A stretch of DNA of 64,000 nt. Source: Haliclystus octoradiatus (lineage: Eukaryota > Cnidaria > Staurozoa > Stauromedusae > Haliclystidae). The number at the start of each line of letters is the position of its first letter. The first letter of the stretch is position 1. Shown piece after piece: positions 21,701 to 33,079 of this stretch. The stretch is taken from contig OU744448.1 of the NCBI GenBank assembly GCA_916610825.1, positions 17,235,936 to 17,299,935 on the forward strand, written 5' to 3'. The position numbers and the translations under genes are program-made. The notes beneath the pieces are model-generated. The model was not told the DNA's origin and did no database searches. It saw only the letters and a program-made list of their open reading frames with translations.

Positions 21701-24700
21701 TGGAAAGCAGCTGGGATTGACATCATGTACCATCTGATGTTCTGCACCTGCAAACTCCGACGCATCTGTTACTTCCTATACTGAATGGAATACTATCTGG
21801 AACAAAGGAACCACCTTGCCAATGGAGAAAATCAATTCTTGTATCCATCTAAAAGGAGGGAAACAACTCAGCTGTTACAAACCAGCATGGTATCTTACTG
21901 ATGTTTAAAGCGCAAAATTTTCCACTAGAATATTGCTGACAAGATTGAGACTTCAAGTGGAAAGCATTCTCCTTCCGCATCTGTCTGGCTTCAGAGAAGG
22001 CTGTGGAAGAGTACAGCAGATCACAACATTGAGAATTTGCACTGAACACAGCCAAACAAGAAAACGAAATCTATCAATGATTATCATTGACTTCTCAAAG
22101 GCTTTTGATAACATTGATCAATCTGCTCTAGAAAAGATACCTTACATATACGGAATTGAATAATATTTTATGAATTCCATGATGTCACTTCATACAAACA
22201 CAACATCATATGTCAGAACAGCTTACGAGGATACAGATGAGTTCTCTACAACAACTGAAGTACCCCAAGGTGACACTCTGGCTCCCTACCGGTATTCATT
22301 TGTCCTTATTATGGACTACATACTGCATAGTCTGTGAGAAGACGATTCTTACACCATCGAACGAAGGAAGTCAAGCCGTCACAAAGCCATCAAATTACAT
22401 GTCCTTGCATACACCGACGATGCAGCAATGCTCAGTGACACGTCGGAATATGCTCATTGGCAATTAGCTAGACTGGAAACCACTGCAAACAGTGTTGGAC
22501 TTGGTCTCAATCAGAGCAAAACCTGGGTGATGCACATCACTGGAGACTCTACTCCACAACATATTAACACCTCGTCTGGTACAACGTTAGGCAACTGCAA
22601 TGATTCCTGCTACCTCGATGGAATGACTAACAATGCCTACTAAGTCAGCTTTTAGAAGACGCCGTCCATTAGCTTGGTTCGCAGTAAGAAAGTTAAACAT
22701 CATCTGGTCTTGTGAAGTAGTGGACAGCACCAAAATACAATTATTTACATCATTGAATCCATCCTTTTTATAGCAGTGAGTCATGGACACTAACAACAAG
22801 TCTCTACAATGAACTAGATGCAAGTCATCAAGCATTATTAAAATATTCACTCAATTTGAGATTGCCTATCAAAACCACAGCACAAACAGGACGCTATATT
22901 GTAGAGCAGGAATTGCATCTGCCAGCAAAAAGATCTTGCAAAAACGGCTGTAGGACATCATTGGCATTGATATGATGCAGCCCAAAAACCAACCAATGGA
23001 GCCTTATCGACATGCTTTATTTCACTCATGGATGAAGCAGTTGATAAATGATATAGACACTGGCATTAATCACAATGATCTCTTTGCAACTGCAGCTAGT
23101 AATAGTTTCACAATATAGTAATTCACAAACAATATTTTTACCAGTACTTTAAATTGAAGTATTTTTTGAGACGCCAATGTCCTTCTTTGTTAGAGGCTTG
23201 ATCAGTGTTATTTAATAACAGCAATGCGCTGCTGGGCATCTCCATCCAGTAGCAGGCGCACACATAAGAAGTCATGGCCGCAATACAAAGACATTTTTTA
23301 CTGTTGTCATACTGGTAGCTTCGACTATTTTTACTTAATTCATCAAATGTTTGTCATCGAGAATCAGATGTTTTATTTCTGTAATATTGTCATGGAATTA
23401 GAATTATATTGCTCATTTATGTTATAATTTAGAAATTGAATAGAACTTAGCAACCATTACAAAAACAATTAGCATACTAAGTTTATGCACAGTTCATTGG
23501 GTGTTCATAACCTTGTAAACTATTCTCAAACCTCATGAATAATTCATAAACTGTTCATGAACACCATATAGGCCACTATAAATAGTCAACGGACGCTAAT
23601 GGCCTGTTTTCACAAACCTTTTGAATGAAATTTGATTCATTACTCATAATTCGTGAACAAAACCACATAGAATTTTAGCGACGAACCAAGACATTAATAT
23701 TATGTCGGTTTCAAGTTGATTTGAGAGCCATGTTTATTGAGCCTTATTTTTGGCACAGAAAAACTAATCCCAAAGTGATCATAGAAACATTGCAAATTCA
23801 ACACCTAATGTATAGCTTATCGGAAAATAATAATAGAATTTAGAATTTTGCATCAATCCACCAGACCTTTTTTGCTTAATTAGTATTAGGCCTATATGCT
23901 CCTAGGAAATGAAAAATTAAACATTTTCTTAGTTGGTAAGCTGTTACTTAGTATTATTCTCGCCATATCGAAATAAAAGTAAACTTTCACATTTTGCCTG
24001 ACTTTCACACCTTCAGTGGACTGTAAAAATGAAAAATTGTTTGTTTTGTATATCAACAAACAGACTTCCAAGAACAGAAGATATAAATTGCGCTCCCAGG
24101 AAATGACTGGTAAATTGTTACTGTTTTCCAAAGTTGAAAATACCTAATAATACAACATATGTGTATTCTTCTTCTGTGAATAATACGAATGGTGTTTACG
24201 TGCGTGGTATTTCCAAGTACATCACATATTTCACAAAAATATTTTGTAGCACTATTGCTCAAACGCTTAATGAGTCGATTCGATGTTTCCTAAAGCGTAT
24301 ATTAAAGGCTACGGTTCAAATCCTCTGCTTGAGGTACTTTTTATTATTTTGGAAACAGTTTTATTATCAATATAATTTAATAATAGTAAGAAAAGATTTA
24401 AAAATAGATGAACTTTTAAAACATATTGTGAATAATTAATATGTGAGTGATATTATATATTATTATTTTATCACACATGTGGGAGATTTAATAACGACAC
24501 AATCCATATAATGTTGATACTCTTTATTATGATAATTGTAGGCCGTGCCTGCTGACATTACAGGGAGAGATGTTAAGGGCTACTATGGCCATTAGTCAGA
24601 GCTCTTTAATACAACAGACACGACCGTACAGTAAGATAGTAAGAGGCAAAAGAGCGCGTTTACGTGGTACAGTTTACACACATATAGATTTACAGGAAAT

Positions 24701-27700
24701 GATTAACAATAGGCAAATATACGATGACGTGAATACAATATAAAACCACTACACACACAAGTATTGTTTAATCTTTTCATTTATCAAAGCAACTGTATTT
24801 CAAGAAGCTTTGGTAGTTGGAAATGTACACAATTCATCATTTTTCCGCCTGTTGTTTAGTTGATGATGTCATATTATGTCACACCTCTTCTAATTAAGCA
24901 GACACCTGTCCAGGCAAAAGCCTTCAGTCTCTTAAGATTCCAGTTAAGACAAGTTTGACTGTACACAGGGCCAACAAAAGTAGGGATCATGGGGTCCTAG
25001 ATCCCAAAAGGCTATTGTAAATTCAAAAGAAAATTGATAATTTTCCGTTTATAGGTCAAACTTCAACAAAAAATTCAGAAAAGCATGTTAAAATTTTGTT
25101 TTGAGATTCAGGAAAGCTAAACGCTTTGTCAGACACTGATTGTACAAGTAAACAAGAAATGTCAAGGTTTACAAAATCATACCTCTCCTGTGAAAGAAAT
25201 TCATGAGTTCATGAACAGTTCAATAACCAGTTCACAAACTTGAGATTTCTCAAATTTTCATGAGCCTTCATGAAGTGTACTGTTCATGAGAAGTTGATGA
25301 ACTTATGAATTATTTTTATGATCAAATGGACTGGATTACAGAATCATATGATTCGCTAGCATATTGATGATTGGACAAAAATGTTTCAGCGCCTTTATTG
25401 ATCCAAAAGTTGATGATTTTGTTGATAAAATAAAATAAATCAGGAAATGAATGACTTTCTTTTGCATATATACTTTTAGAAAAGGTTTCATGCGCAGGTT
25501 GCTGTGCTTCATTGCAATTTACTTGCACTTAGGATGCCAGGAGACACTCTGGAAGCTTTGTATTCTTGCAGGATGGATGTGACTCAATTACTGTCAATTA
25601 ATCTATTTAATGTATCATGCAGCTGCGCTATCATAACACATACAGTTGATTAATATATCATAAGCATATGCAGTTATTTACATGTAACACAGTTACTTCA
25701 TGTAACTCGATACTACTTCATTTCTTTTTGTAGTCATAACATAGATTGTAACTCATGTCTTTCCTCAGATTAAAATATACACTTCTGTTATCAACATGTT
25801 TACTCTTTAATGTTGAGTTCAATCAATTCTATACTCTAATAATACTACAGTATCGACGAATTATAATGAAGATAATTTATAGTTTGAGGCTCAATTAATC
25901 TGAGCTCAAGTGAATCTGGATCCGAACATGACTGATGTATATACATTGGATGAACTGGATTGATGGGTGTATTATAGATTTCCAAATTTTCTAACATTAT
26001 TTCTTGTCTAGGTGGAAGATTTGCTATCCAGCTATTTGAGTGATGTTGGTATATCTGAAGAGCAATTTGTTAAAGCATGCAGCTCAGAAAGGTTGCAACA
26101 AACAACTCGAATGCAGGTCAGCTTTATCTTTACTTTTATCTATGATATAAATTGGCAGATGACAATCTTAACTCAGTTGATCTTACTGTTGTCTTCCCTG
26201 TGATGAAAAGTTCACGGTGTCACGAACGTGAAATTGTCCAAACGTTTATGAAAATTTTCATGAAATTTTCATGACTGTTCATGAATCCACCAAAATTGTT
26301 CATAAACTTTGCATAAACTGTCCATGGAAGTTGATAAACTGTTAAAGAACTCATGGGTTGTTTTCATATGCGTTATGTTCTGTTTCAGTTGATATACCAA
26401 ATTCCTGTTCTTGTACAGGGATCTAATTAATCAGGGGCAACACATTAGCTTCTAGTAAGTTATAATGCAGTAATTATATTTGCATGTAAAGGCTTTTTAA
26501 GTAGACTTTTCTTCTGCAAACTTTCTTTATTGGAGATGGATTACTGCCCTCGCTCCTCTGTTCTGCAATCTCTAGATGTGATCAAAATATTAAACTTAAA
26601 CATAATATAAACATAATATCAAAGAAATATATAAACCATTTAAACGTAATATAATAATAATAATTTGAGTGATACCAAGTCTAATTGCTTGATAGACACT
26701 GTGACGTAGACTTGAAATAGAAGTGTTGTAATGACGAGATAAGTACTATGGAATCATTGCAACATTGAGTGAACAATCAGGCATCATTACCATACCAGAA
26801 ATGACCAATTAATTGAAGTTTTCTACGCCTCACACTATTACAGTAGTTTTTTTCAGAATGAAGAGCTGACTCGAGATCATGTTGTGGAATTTGTCAATAC
26901 TTTTATTTCTTGTCCCTGTCTTAGTGTCTAGGGAAGCTATTCAACGCCAGAATCCTATTCGAATATTCGGATTTTGAGAATTTTGCCATTCAAATAGCAT
27001 TTGAATAGTTCTATTGTTTACAAAAGCAATTGTTAATTGTTCGCAAACAATTGAAAAAGCCTTGCTCATAAGATGTCAATATACAACTCTTGTTTTGATT
27101 TTAATAGTGACCATTTTGTGTTTATGTTTTGATTAGAAGTTTCTTCTTTAAACATTTTAAAACAAAAGTCAATGGCAACAGTTTTTGAATTTTATTGTGC
27201 TCAATGTCGTTTCGACTGATATCTTCACCCATTTTCAAGAGAATAAAATTTTTTATAAGTACATAATTTATAAGTTTAAAATTTTGAAAAAAATAATGTG
27301 TTATTACAGTATTAGAATGAGTCCCCACATTATCCCATCCCCGTCACAAAGAAGGATTTCAAAATGTCCTAATTGCCTTGTTCAGTATGTACTAGCAATC
27401 TTTGACCAAAACGTATTCATCCACCTATATTTCCAAGAATTACATCTTGGTTTTATCTGCACCATATAAGTGCAAGTTATGACCTCCACTGGCCTGAAAT
27501 AACAAATGATGTCATCAACATTCTTTAAATATCAAAGGCCATGCCCCAGAGCTTTTTTCAGAATTGTATTCTTGCTAAAAAAGCTATAAAATGAATAAAT
27601 GCATTATATATAGATATTTATGAAATAATTTGCATGAGCAGTGTCCGACAAAAGTTGTAGTCTTTAACTGGATGTTAATCAATATTGTACATGTTCTTCC

Positions 27701-30578
27701 GAGTTTTTTGTTGAAGTTTGGCCTATAAATGAAAAATTATCAATTTTCTTCTTAACTTCCTCTAGCCTTGCAGAATCTAGGATCCCAGGATCCACACTTT
27801 TGTTGGATGTTGTACATGAGGCAAAGTATTAGCCTTCGCCGCAGACCGCAATTCATTCACGAAATAATAGGGTCAGTGTATTTTGCTCAGTTCTTTTGTC
27901 CTACTACTTTGTATTATAATCAAACTGAAGTGATATAATTTATGCACGATTGCCGAAATTCTCACCAGGATTCTCACATTGCTTTGTCTACTTTACTTCA
28001 GTTGACATTTTTTGAAGATTTGAAGATGCTATGCTCAGCTACTCAAATAATGGTTGTTGATATTTTAAATAAATTTTGAATATGCTTATTTTTAAATATA
28101 AAGCAGCCTTTCTTTGAGTCTTTTGCATGTTTTAATTGTGTAGGGGATTCCCCTTTAAATCATCATAACAAAGAAAATTACAATTTACGCTCCATTAGTT
28201 CTATTTTAGGTTTCATAGCTATGAATTGATTACAATTAATTGATCAAGCAGGCGCGATGAATTTCCTAGGTCGTTGAATGAGGCGTTAAATCGCTCATTT
28301 AATTGGGAAAGTTTATAACAATGACCCTTGGAACTCAATGAAACTTGGGGCACTACCCCTACAAAAGATTGGTTGAGTTCATGAACGGCTCATTTATAGA
28401 CATTCACAGTATAGGAATGTGCTGCCCCTTATTTGCCTAACATATTTGCTAAAGAACATCACAAATCATGGTCAGGCATAGCTGACAAAGAAACTAGTAA
28501 ATAAGACATAGCATGCCGATGGATGATGTAAACTGAATCAAAACATTCATATAAACCGTTCATGAATGTTGAATAGCCTGTTTTTTATGAACTTTCCCAT
28601 GGGCTGTTCATGAAATTGGGTCATTGAGCGTTCATTAACTATTTTCGTAGGCGTATATCTATATTCGATATCCACACCGCTAAGCTGTTGGTTTTGCAGA
28701 TGAGATTCTCTTGTGTTTTGTTCAGTTCATTGTTGTTAAAAGTTGTACAAACTTTTATCACTTCGATACAATGAATATAAAGAGATTGAGATTGAACTGT
28801 AGGTTTGTTGAGCCTGTGCTATCTACTTATCTCATTATTATCATAAGAGCCTTTATGGCAAGTGCAATTTGATTATTTTGAAAATGACACAAGTGCAAGT
28901 TAATCCAGAATAGAAAGAGAAATTTTAAAACCTTTCAAAATTTCACATGCCAGCAAGGGTGGGTTATCCAGAATTGAGTAAGAAATCATATGATTACCTT
29001 TTATTTAATCACATACTTTTCAAACATGTTCTGACAACAAAACATTTTCTTTTGAATTTTTTGTTGAAGTTTGACAAATAAATCATAAAATTATCAATTT
29101 GCTTCTGTATTTACTCTAGCCTTCCAGAATCTAGGATTATAAGATTCCTAGTTTTGTCGGACCTTGCAAGTTGGAAAAATTTCCATAAAACTCACAAAGA
29201 AAATTATGGAATAAAGTGAGGAAGATACAAAGAAGTGATCACATCATCAAATGAAATATTACTTCTAACGACCATGTGTCCATGTTCCAACTCCACATTA
29301 GCATTGTCAGCATTTTTTGCGTTCTTTGTTGTTGTTGGCTAGTTTATAATTTGACTATTCTATCAAACAATAATTTTTAAATTTTGCGTTTTTCACTGCA
29401 GTGCAATTAAGATCTTTTTTCTCTCAAAATTGCACTTCTCTTAACCAATCAGAATTGAGAAATCTTGCAGGCATTTAATTAGATATGAACAAATCTTCAG
29501 TTGACCCAATAAAATGCTATAGTTTCTATTTGCCATCATCCATGATTAATTTATTCTTTAATATTCATCTAGGCTGTTTTTGAGCAAATCTGGGCCGCAG
29601 AAGATTTTGAGGTATTCAAACGGATGATGGTTCAGAAAAATGTTGAATTAGAATTGCAAGCACTTCAGCTCATCCAGCAAAGACACCGTCATTCACGTAG
29701 TAACAAACAACAATATTTAAATCCAAGGGATAACCGTCTGGTCGATGAAGATGAAATTCTCAATGAGGTAATCAAACAGTCAAAAGATGAATATGAAAAA
29801 TCAACTACAATGAAAGACGGCAACAAGAAATATTATGATGTTAGAATGGAGAAGATAATTGCTTCATCTGAGAAGGAGAATGAAAAGTAAGTGACAGTAA
29901 ACTTATTTGATTCTTAATATATAGATTATATTTCAGTACATTAAACATAGTAACAATGTACACTACACTGTATAGTGTATTTTCTCTGGACACTAAAATG
30001 GCGAATCTCGTGTTTTTAGATTAAAAGAGGAGGCTATACGAAGAGAAAAAGAAATGAAAGAGTCAATGTCACAGTCAATAGCTCAAGTAAACACAAAAAG
30101 GTCTGAAAGCCCTGAGAAAACTGGTGAACAAATATCTCCTTCTCCTGGTGCAAAACCCAAGGCAAGTAGTCAGATGACAAACTCTCCCAAACAGGAAGAA
30201 AAAGACACACAAAAGCCTATTTCAGATATTCCTATATCGCAGGAAAAACAACCAACCAAGCAAAAAGCTGAAACATTGAACGAGAGAAAAGTCACCAACG
30301 AAACTCAAGTAGAAGATCTCAAAATCAGAGAAAAATATTTAAAAGAACAGAGAGACCGTTTATTAGCAATGAAAAAGCAGGAAAGAGAAAAGAGATTGGA
30401 GCAATATACAGCAAAGCAACCAGCACGGCCATCGTCAGCACGTGTAGCAAGGAATGCTGTTTCTTCCGATGAAAATTCAGCTAAAACCAAGGAAAGTAAA
30501 AATGAGATAGATCCCAAAAAGCTAGCAATGAGAAAAGCGCTTGCTGCTCGATTAAAGAAGGAAGTAATTTATAAATAA
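15725..30578 (+). CDS. CFAP36: Cilia and flagella associated protein 36 (CFAP36/CCDC104), five coding exons
   Basis: Coding exons are 15725-15839, 18893-18957, 26012-26116, 29573-29886 and 30020-30578, all with AG/GT borders and compatible phases, giving 385 residues. Exon 1 encodes DWEFIFDGVLGYLTSPIW, exon 2 the short VFDPSQED...HGSYKTL piece, and exon 3 VEDLLSSYLSDVGISEEQF. Together with AVFEQIWAAEDFEVFKRMM of exon 4 they form the BART-like helical domain that in the family binds ARL3 at the ciliary base. Exon 4 continues with MVQKNVELELQALQLIQ; exon 5 is a charged coiled coil ending LAARLKKEVIYK, the conserved family C-terminus. AATAAA signals lie at 30765 and about 30880. A large transposon ends 122 bp before the start codon. 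Introns 1-3 hold MITEs and a LINE relic. Confidence 0.92.
17120..17541. mobile_element. MITE with long imperfect inverted repeats
   Basis: CAGCTGATCCCAATGACAAT at 17120 pairs with the reverse complement of the sequence ending at 17541. The arms are roughly 150 bp, share AGAATGAT..TTCAACGTTCAGCT and AGCAAAAGAGAT, and enclose a spacer with no coding potential. Confidence 0.65.
17772..17925. repeat. GTCCGACAAA-family MITE copy 1 (partial)
   Basis: Starts CAGTGTCCGACAAAGTTTTAA and shares GAATTTTTTGTTGAGGTTGG...ATAAATCAGAAAAAT with the copies at 24966, 27641, 29028 and 51600. The end is degraded (TTTTGTCAACC). Confidence 0.55.
18225..18340. repeat. Unnamed interspersed repeat, copy 1
   Basis: Shares an ordered set of words (CGCCATAT, AAACTTTC/GAACTTTCC, CACCT-CGGTGGAC, TTTGTTTTG) with 23948-24055. 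No termini or coding seen. Confidence 0.4.
18546..18718. mobile_element. Palindromic MITE, CAATTGGTGCACAGTTTCC family
   Basis: The left arm GCACAGTTTCCTATGA..TATAGCTTTATGGC pairs with the right arm GCCATAAAGCTATTGCTCATAGGAAACTGTGCACCAATTG. Related copies lie at about 36354-36490 and 36685-36862. Confidence 0.65.
19869..19925. repeat. GTTCATGAAC-family element, partial copy
   Basis: AAAAGTTCATGAACTCATGA followed by TTTTCGCAGGGG; only one end of the ~170-220 bp family remains. Confidence 0.5.
21640..23115 (+). pseudogene. Non-LTR retrotransposon reverse-transcriptase relic
   Basis: Broken reading frames together resemble a LINE reverse transcriptase. In order: an ETEIKAACQVTKCGKQLG-like finger near 21660, LSGFREGCGRVQQITTLR near 21985, the motif A-like DFSKAFDNIDQSAL near 22089, a TTEVPQGDTLAP-like motif B near 22250, and the catalytic-like LAYTDDAAML near 22410, followed by LGLNQSKTWVMHI near 22500. 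At least three frame changes and stops separate them, so it is dead. No endonuclease, 3' tail or target duplication was found. The clade is not assigned. Confidence 0.7.
23495..23660. repeat. GTTCATGAAC-family element, degraded copy
   Basis: Contains ACTGTTCATGAACACCATAT and GGCCTGTTTTCACAAA with many other TTCATAA/CATGAA words. Confidence 0.5.
23948..24055. repeat. Unnamed interspersed repeat, copy 2
   Basis: Same ordered words as 18225-18340 (TATTCTCGCCATAT, TTCAGTGGAC, TTGTTTGTTTTG). Confidence 0.4.
24966..25140. repeat. GTCCGACAAA-family MITE copy 2 (inverted)
   Basis: Reverse orientation: GGGATCATGGGGTCCTAGAT...TTCAACAAAAAATTCAGAAA...GTCAGACACTG. It matches the copies at 17772, 27641, 29028 and 51600. 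Confidence 0.6.
25185..25320. repeat. GTTCATGAAC-family element
   Basis: Five or more TTCATGA words (ATTCATGAGTTCATGAACAG, GTACTGTTCATGAGAAG). Confidence 0.55.
26205..26370. repeat. GTTCATGAAC-family element
   Basis: Contains CATGACTGTTCATGAATCCA, and CATGGAAGTTGATAAACTGT toward the end; lies in CFAP36 intron 3. Confidence 0.55.
27138..27260. repeat. AACGTTTCGG-type repeat, copy 1
   Basis: Shares AAACAAAAGTCAATGGCAAC..TTTT, the pattern TGTCGTTTCGACTGATATC and CCATTTTCAAGA with 50004-50100. The AACGTTTCG...CATTTTCAAG word is reminiscent of Penelope-like element ends, but no reverse transcriptase is present. Confidence 0.35.
27641..27808. repeat. GTCCGACAAA-family MITE copy 3
   Basis: CAGTGTCCGACAAAAGTTGT at the left; TTTTTTGTTGAAGTTTGGCC in the middle; CTAGGATCCCAGGATCCACA and TTTTGTTGGATG at the right. 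Confidence 0.65.
27829..28290. repeat. Degraded relative of the Mutator-like MITE at 48223, with extra sequence
   Basis: Begins TAGCCTTCGCCGCAGACCGC and shares ATTCATTCACGAAATAATAGGGT, the TTGTATTATAATCAAACTGA-like word and TTCTATTTTAGGTTTCATAGCTATGA with 48223-48607. The right inverted repeat is not visible and the middle is longer, so it was truncated and interrupted. Confidence 0.5.
28365..28655. repeat. GTTCATGAAC-family element
   Basis: GGTTGAGTTCATGAACGGCT at the left, and GGGCTGTTCATGAAATTGGG and CATTAACTATTTTCGTAGG at the right; enlarged in the middle by an unrelated stretch. Confidence 0.55.
29028..29166. repeat. GTCCGACAAA-family MITE copy 4
   Basis: GTTCTGACAACAAAACATTT at the left, TTTTTTGTTGAAGTTTGACA inside, and CCTAGTTTTGTCGGACCTTG at the right. 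The ends form an inverted repeat. Confidence 0.65.
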
Positions 30579-30972
30579 CTACATCCGTATTCAGTAATTG
30601 GATTTCCACCTACCCTGGTGGATTGTTGGAATGGAATACGGGCCACGTAACAGAGAACAATGCATTGGCTTCTATACACTCACACAAATGCATGATTCAT
30701 TATTTCCTCCACTGTTATTTTAATTCAACCACCTAGTAATTAATATGGCATCAGATTTTAAGAAAATAAATTAATATAATAAAAGGGAAGCTATAGCAAC
30801 CGTCCTGGAGACGCAACCATGCACTTAAACATGTATTTCTTAGTATATTTATAAATTAGTAATATATCTTACTTGCACAAATAAAGAATTTAAAATAAAC
30901 TTACTGTAATGGAAAAACAATATTATAGAACATCTCCTAAATATTAGTTTGAACACCTGTAATCGTGTATCT

Positions 30973-31365
30973 CAGGAGAATTAGCTCAGGCGGAGGAGGA
31001 GGATTAGCTCAGATGGCAGAGCAGCCGAAATTTAGATCTGATCATATCTGATCGCCTGTGGTTCAAATCCCCTGAAGGTCAACTCAGCCTTGACTTTATT
31101 TGAAAAACATCAAGTGAGTACTATCTGAGGACTGACGGATGGAATGATCCAGAGGAAATTGCATTGTGAGTAGCTGCAGTGCATCGTTGTGGATTAACAA
31201 TCGAGACCTATCTATCATGAAATCTGTTGAAATTGATTTGCAGTGGCGCGGCTGAAATCAGTAAAGAGCGTTTAAAATCACTGCTCTCAGCGAAAAGACC
31301 TACTTTTAGAAAGAAATAGAGGAGTGGTACGGGTGCCTTCGGTAGGGCGACAACGTCTACATTAC
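30973..31365 (+). mobile_element. tRNA-derived SINE, copy 1
   Basis: The head has Pol III boxes: TTAGCTCAGATGGCAGAGC (A box) and GTGGTTCAAATCC (B box) at about 31012-31072. A short second A-box start (GAATTAGCTCAGG) precedes it at about 30979. The body is GGTCAACTCAGCCTTGACTT... and the tail is GAGGAGTGGTACGGGTGCCT..GGTAGGGCGAC. The same body occurs at 57218-57664 (inverted), 60266-60382 and 62812-63060. Confidence 0.85.
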
Positions 31366-31609
31366 TTTTTTAATTGTGTAGCTTTTCTGATATGCTCTCA
31401 CATGCTATTGTAGGTTTGTGATCCAACTGAATCAATTTATAATCTCCACTCATTTATGTCTTACCTACTACATTACTACATTTATCAAGGGAATCTTTGT
31501 GTAAAGTCTGTATCTGAATATGGTCTATTTGATGGATATTAGGAATTTCTATATCCTTATAATCTCTTATATGAGTCATAAATATAGCAGGGTTTCCAAT
31601 GACATTAGT

Positions 31610-31785
31610 CACACCCCTAACAAACATGTGTTGAGTTCATGAACTGTTCATGAATTTTACAAACAATCATGAACTGTTTGTCAACACTTCATATATAGCT
31701 CATAAATGTTAAATTGCATGTTTTTCATGACTGTTTATGGAAATTGGGTCATTTAACGTTCAAAAACTGTTTTCACAGGGCTAGT
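31610..31785. repeat. GTTCATGAAC-family element, near complete
   Basis: The left end is CACCCCTAACAAACATGTGTTG then AGTTCATGAACTGTTCATGA; the right end is ACTGTTTTCACAGGG. The ends form a CCCCT(GTGAAAAC)-type inverted repeat of about 20 bp. Confidence 0.65.
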
Positions 31786-32286
31786 AGGCAGCATGCCGAT
31801 AAAAGTCTTGAAATTTTAGATTCTCAACAATATTATACTGCTGACCTTCATCACTCTGAAGATTCACTTGATTAAAAGAGCCTAATCATTGCATATAGAC
31901 AACTCAGATCCACCATTTTAAGAAGGTAATTCAGATTTAAAGGTATATTAGTATACACACATAATATAATAAACATTTTTCGAGGGCAGAAAACTTACAG
32001 GAAAATTCAAGGTTTATTAAAAATGCTTCAATAAAAACATGAACTTGAATAGATTTACATTGGTTTAATCAAATATATTTTACGAACAATGTCTTCTGCC
32101 CTGTAAGCTTAGGTAACATAAAATGATTCCCTCTTCAAAAATTTAAATTATCCAAAATCATGATTTTTGTTGGACTATCTTAGTTGTAAATGTTAAAGCT
32201 TGATACAATTAAAAATGTGATCTTTCTTTTATTTTTTTTCGTATAGTCATCATCATACTCACTTGGTCATACTCGTGCATCATACT

Positions 32287-32430
32287 AATCAATTATTGAA
32301 TGAGGCTGCATTCAATATTATAAATAATTCATACCTCGGTCGAAGTTATCTGCCGAAGCCGTAGGGAGATAACTTCAACCTAGGTCTGAATTATTCTCAA
32401 TATTACCCTCATCCTCACTCAATAATTGCT
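32287..32430. mobile_element. Foldback MITE
   Basis: CAATTATTGAATGAGGCTGC...CTCGGTCGAAGTTATCT pairs with AGATAACTTCAACCTAGGTC...CCTCACTCAATAATTG; ~60-bp arms around a GCCGAAGCCGTAGGG loop. Confidence 0.65.
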
Positions 32431-33079
32431 TATTATTAAAAGTATCTCTGCGCTCTTAACTAATCAAAAGCCTGATACATTTTGCAATCATATAATATTT
32501 ATGTAGATATAGCTATATACGCCAGTAAATCTACTCAATGTTTGTTCACAGTATAGGTCTACCTAGTACAGTACAGTAGTACTCACCCATTATGGACGTA
32601 TATGACTAATCGCAGCTTGCCGCCATTATGATCAAACTCTGTAATGTCAATAAATCCCCTGATTTGATTGGTCAACTATATAGTGAATAGTGAATGGCGA
32701 AACAGAAAAGAACATCACAGAAAGCTGACAGAAAGCAAGAAGTCTTGTTCTCAATGGCTATTCTTGACTAATCAATGGGGGAAATCACAGCGTTACACAA
32801 ATAAACTTACATACATAACGAAGTATAATACAAAAAAAGGAAGATATATCATTAGAATACGGTACGATACTGCTGGGTGATTCTTCAATTAATTATACAT
32901 TTGATGCTTGGATCTAGGCCTATGATAGCTTCTCTACGATTTACATTGTTTCATTTTATTTTGAGTTCGCGTTGAAAGACTGGTTTACCACAGAAGACTG
33001 TACTAAAAGTTATCATGTTAAGGATACAGAATTGTAACAACCGTATTGATTGACCTGGTTAGTTGTGCCATTTGCGACA

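Larger units (their letters stand above)
18958..26011. other. CFAP36 intron 2
   Basis: A 7-kb intron with no further exon recognised. It holds GTTCATGAAC-family copies (about 19869, 23495 and 25185), a LINE reverse-transcriptase relic (21640-23115), a repeat at about 23948-24055 and a GTCCGACAAA-family MITE at about 24966-25140. Confidence 0.7.
30579..33079. other. CFAP36 3' flank to PCNX4 5' flank
   Basis: Holds the CFAP36 3' UTR with AATAAA at 30765 and 30880, a SINE (30973-31365), a GTTCATGAAC element (31610-31785) and a foldback MITE (32287-32430). No gene was seen; short frames near 32668 show no recognisable similarity. Confidence 0.65.

Noticed and set aside
27185..27469. Plus-strand 94-codon frame in CFAP36 intron 3
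   Set aside because: Low-complexity Lys/Ile/Phe composition typical of AT-rich chance frames.
30305..30517. Minus-strand frame over CFAP36 exon 5
   Set aside because: Antisense shadow of the coiled-coil exon.
31003..31075. Possible functional tRNA gene
   Set aside because: It has A and B boxes but no clean acceptor stem and is joined to a repeated body; the same sequence recurs as a SINE.
33050..33079. Earlier start for PCNX4
   Set aside because: The earlier in-frame codon is TTG; the first ATG is at 33080.
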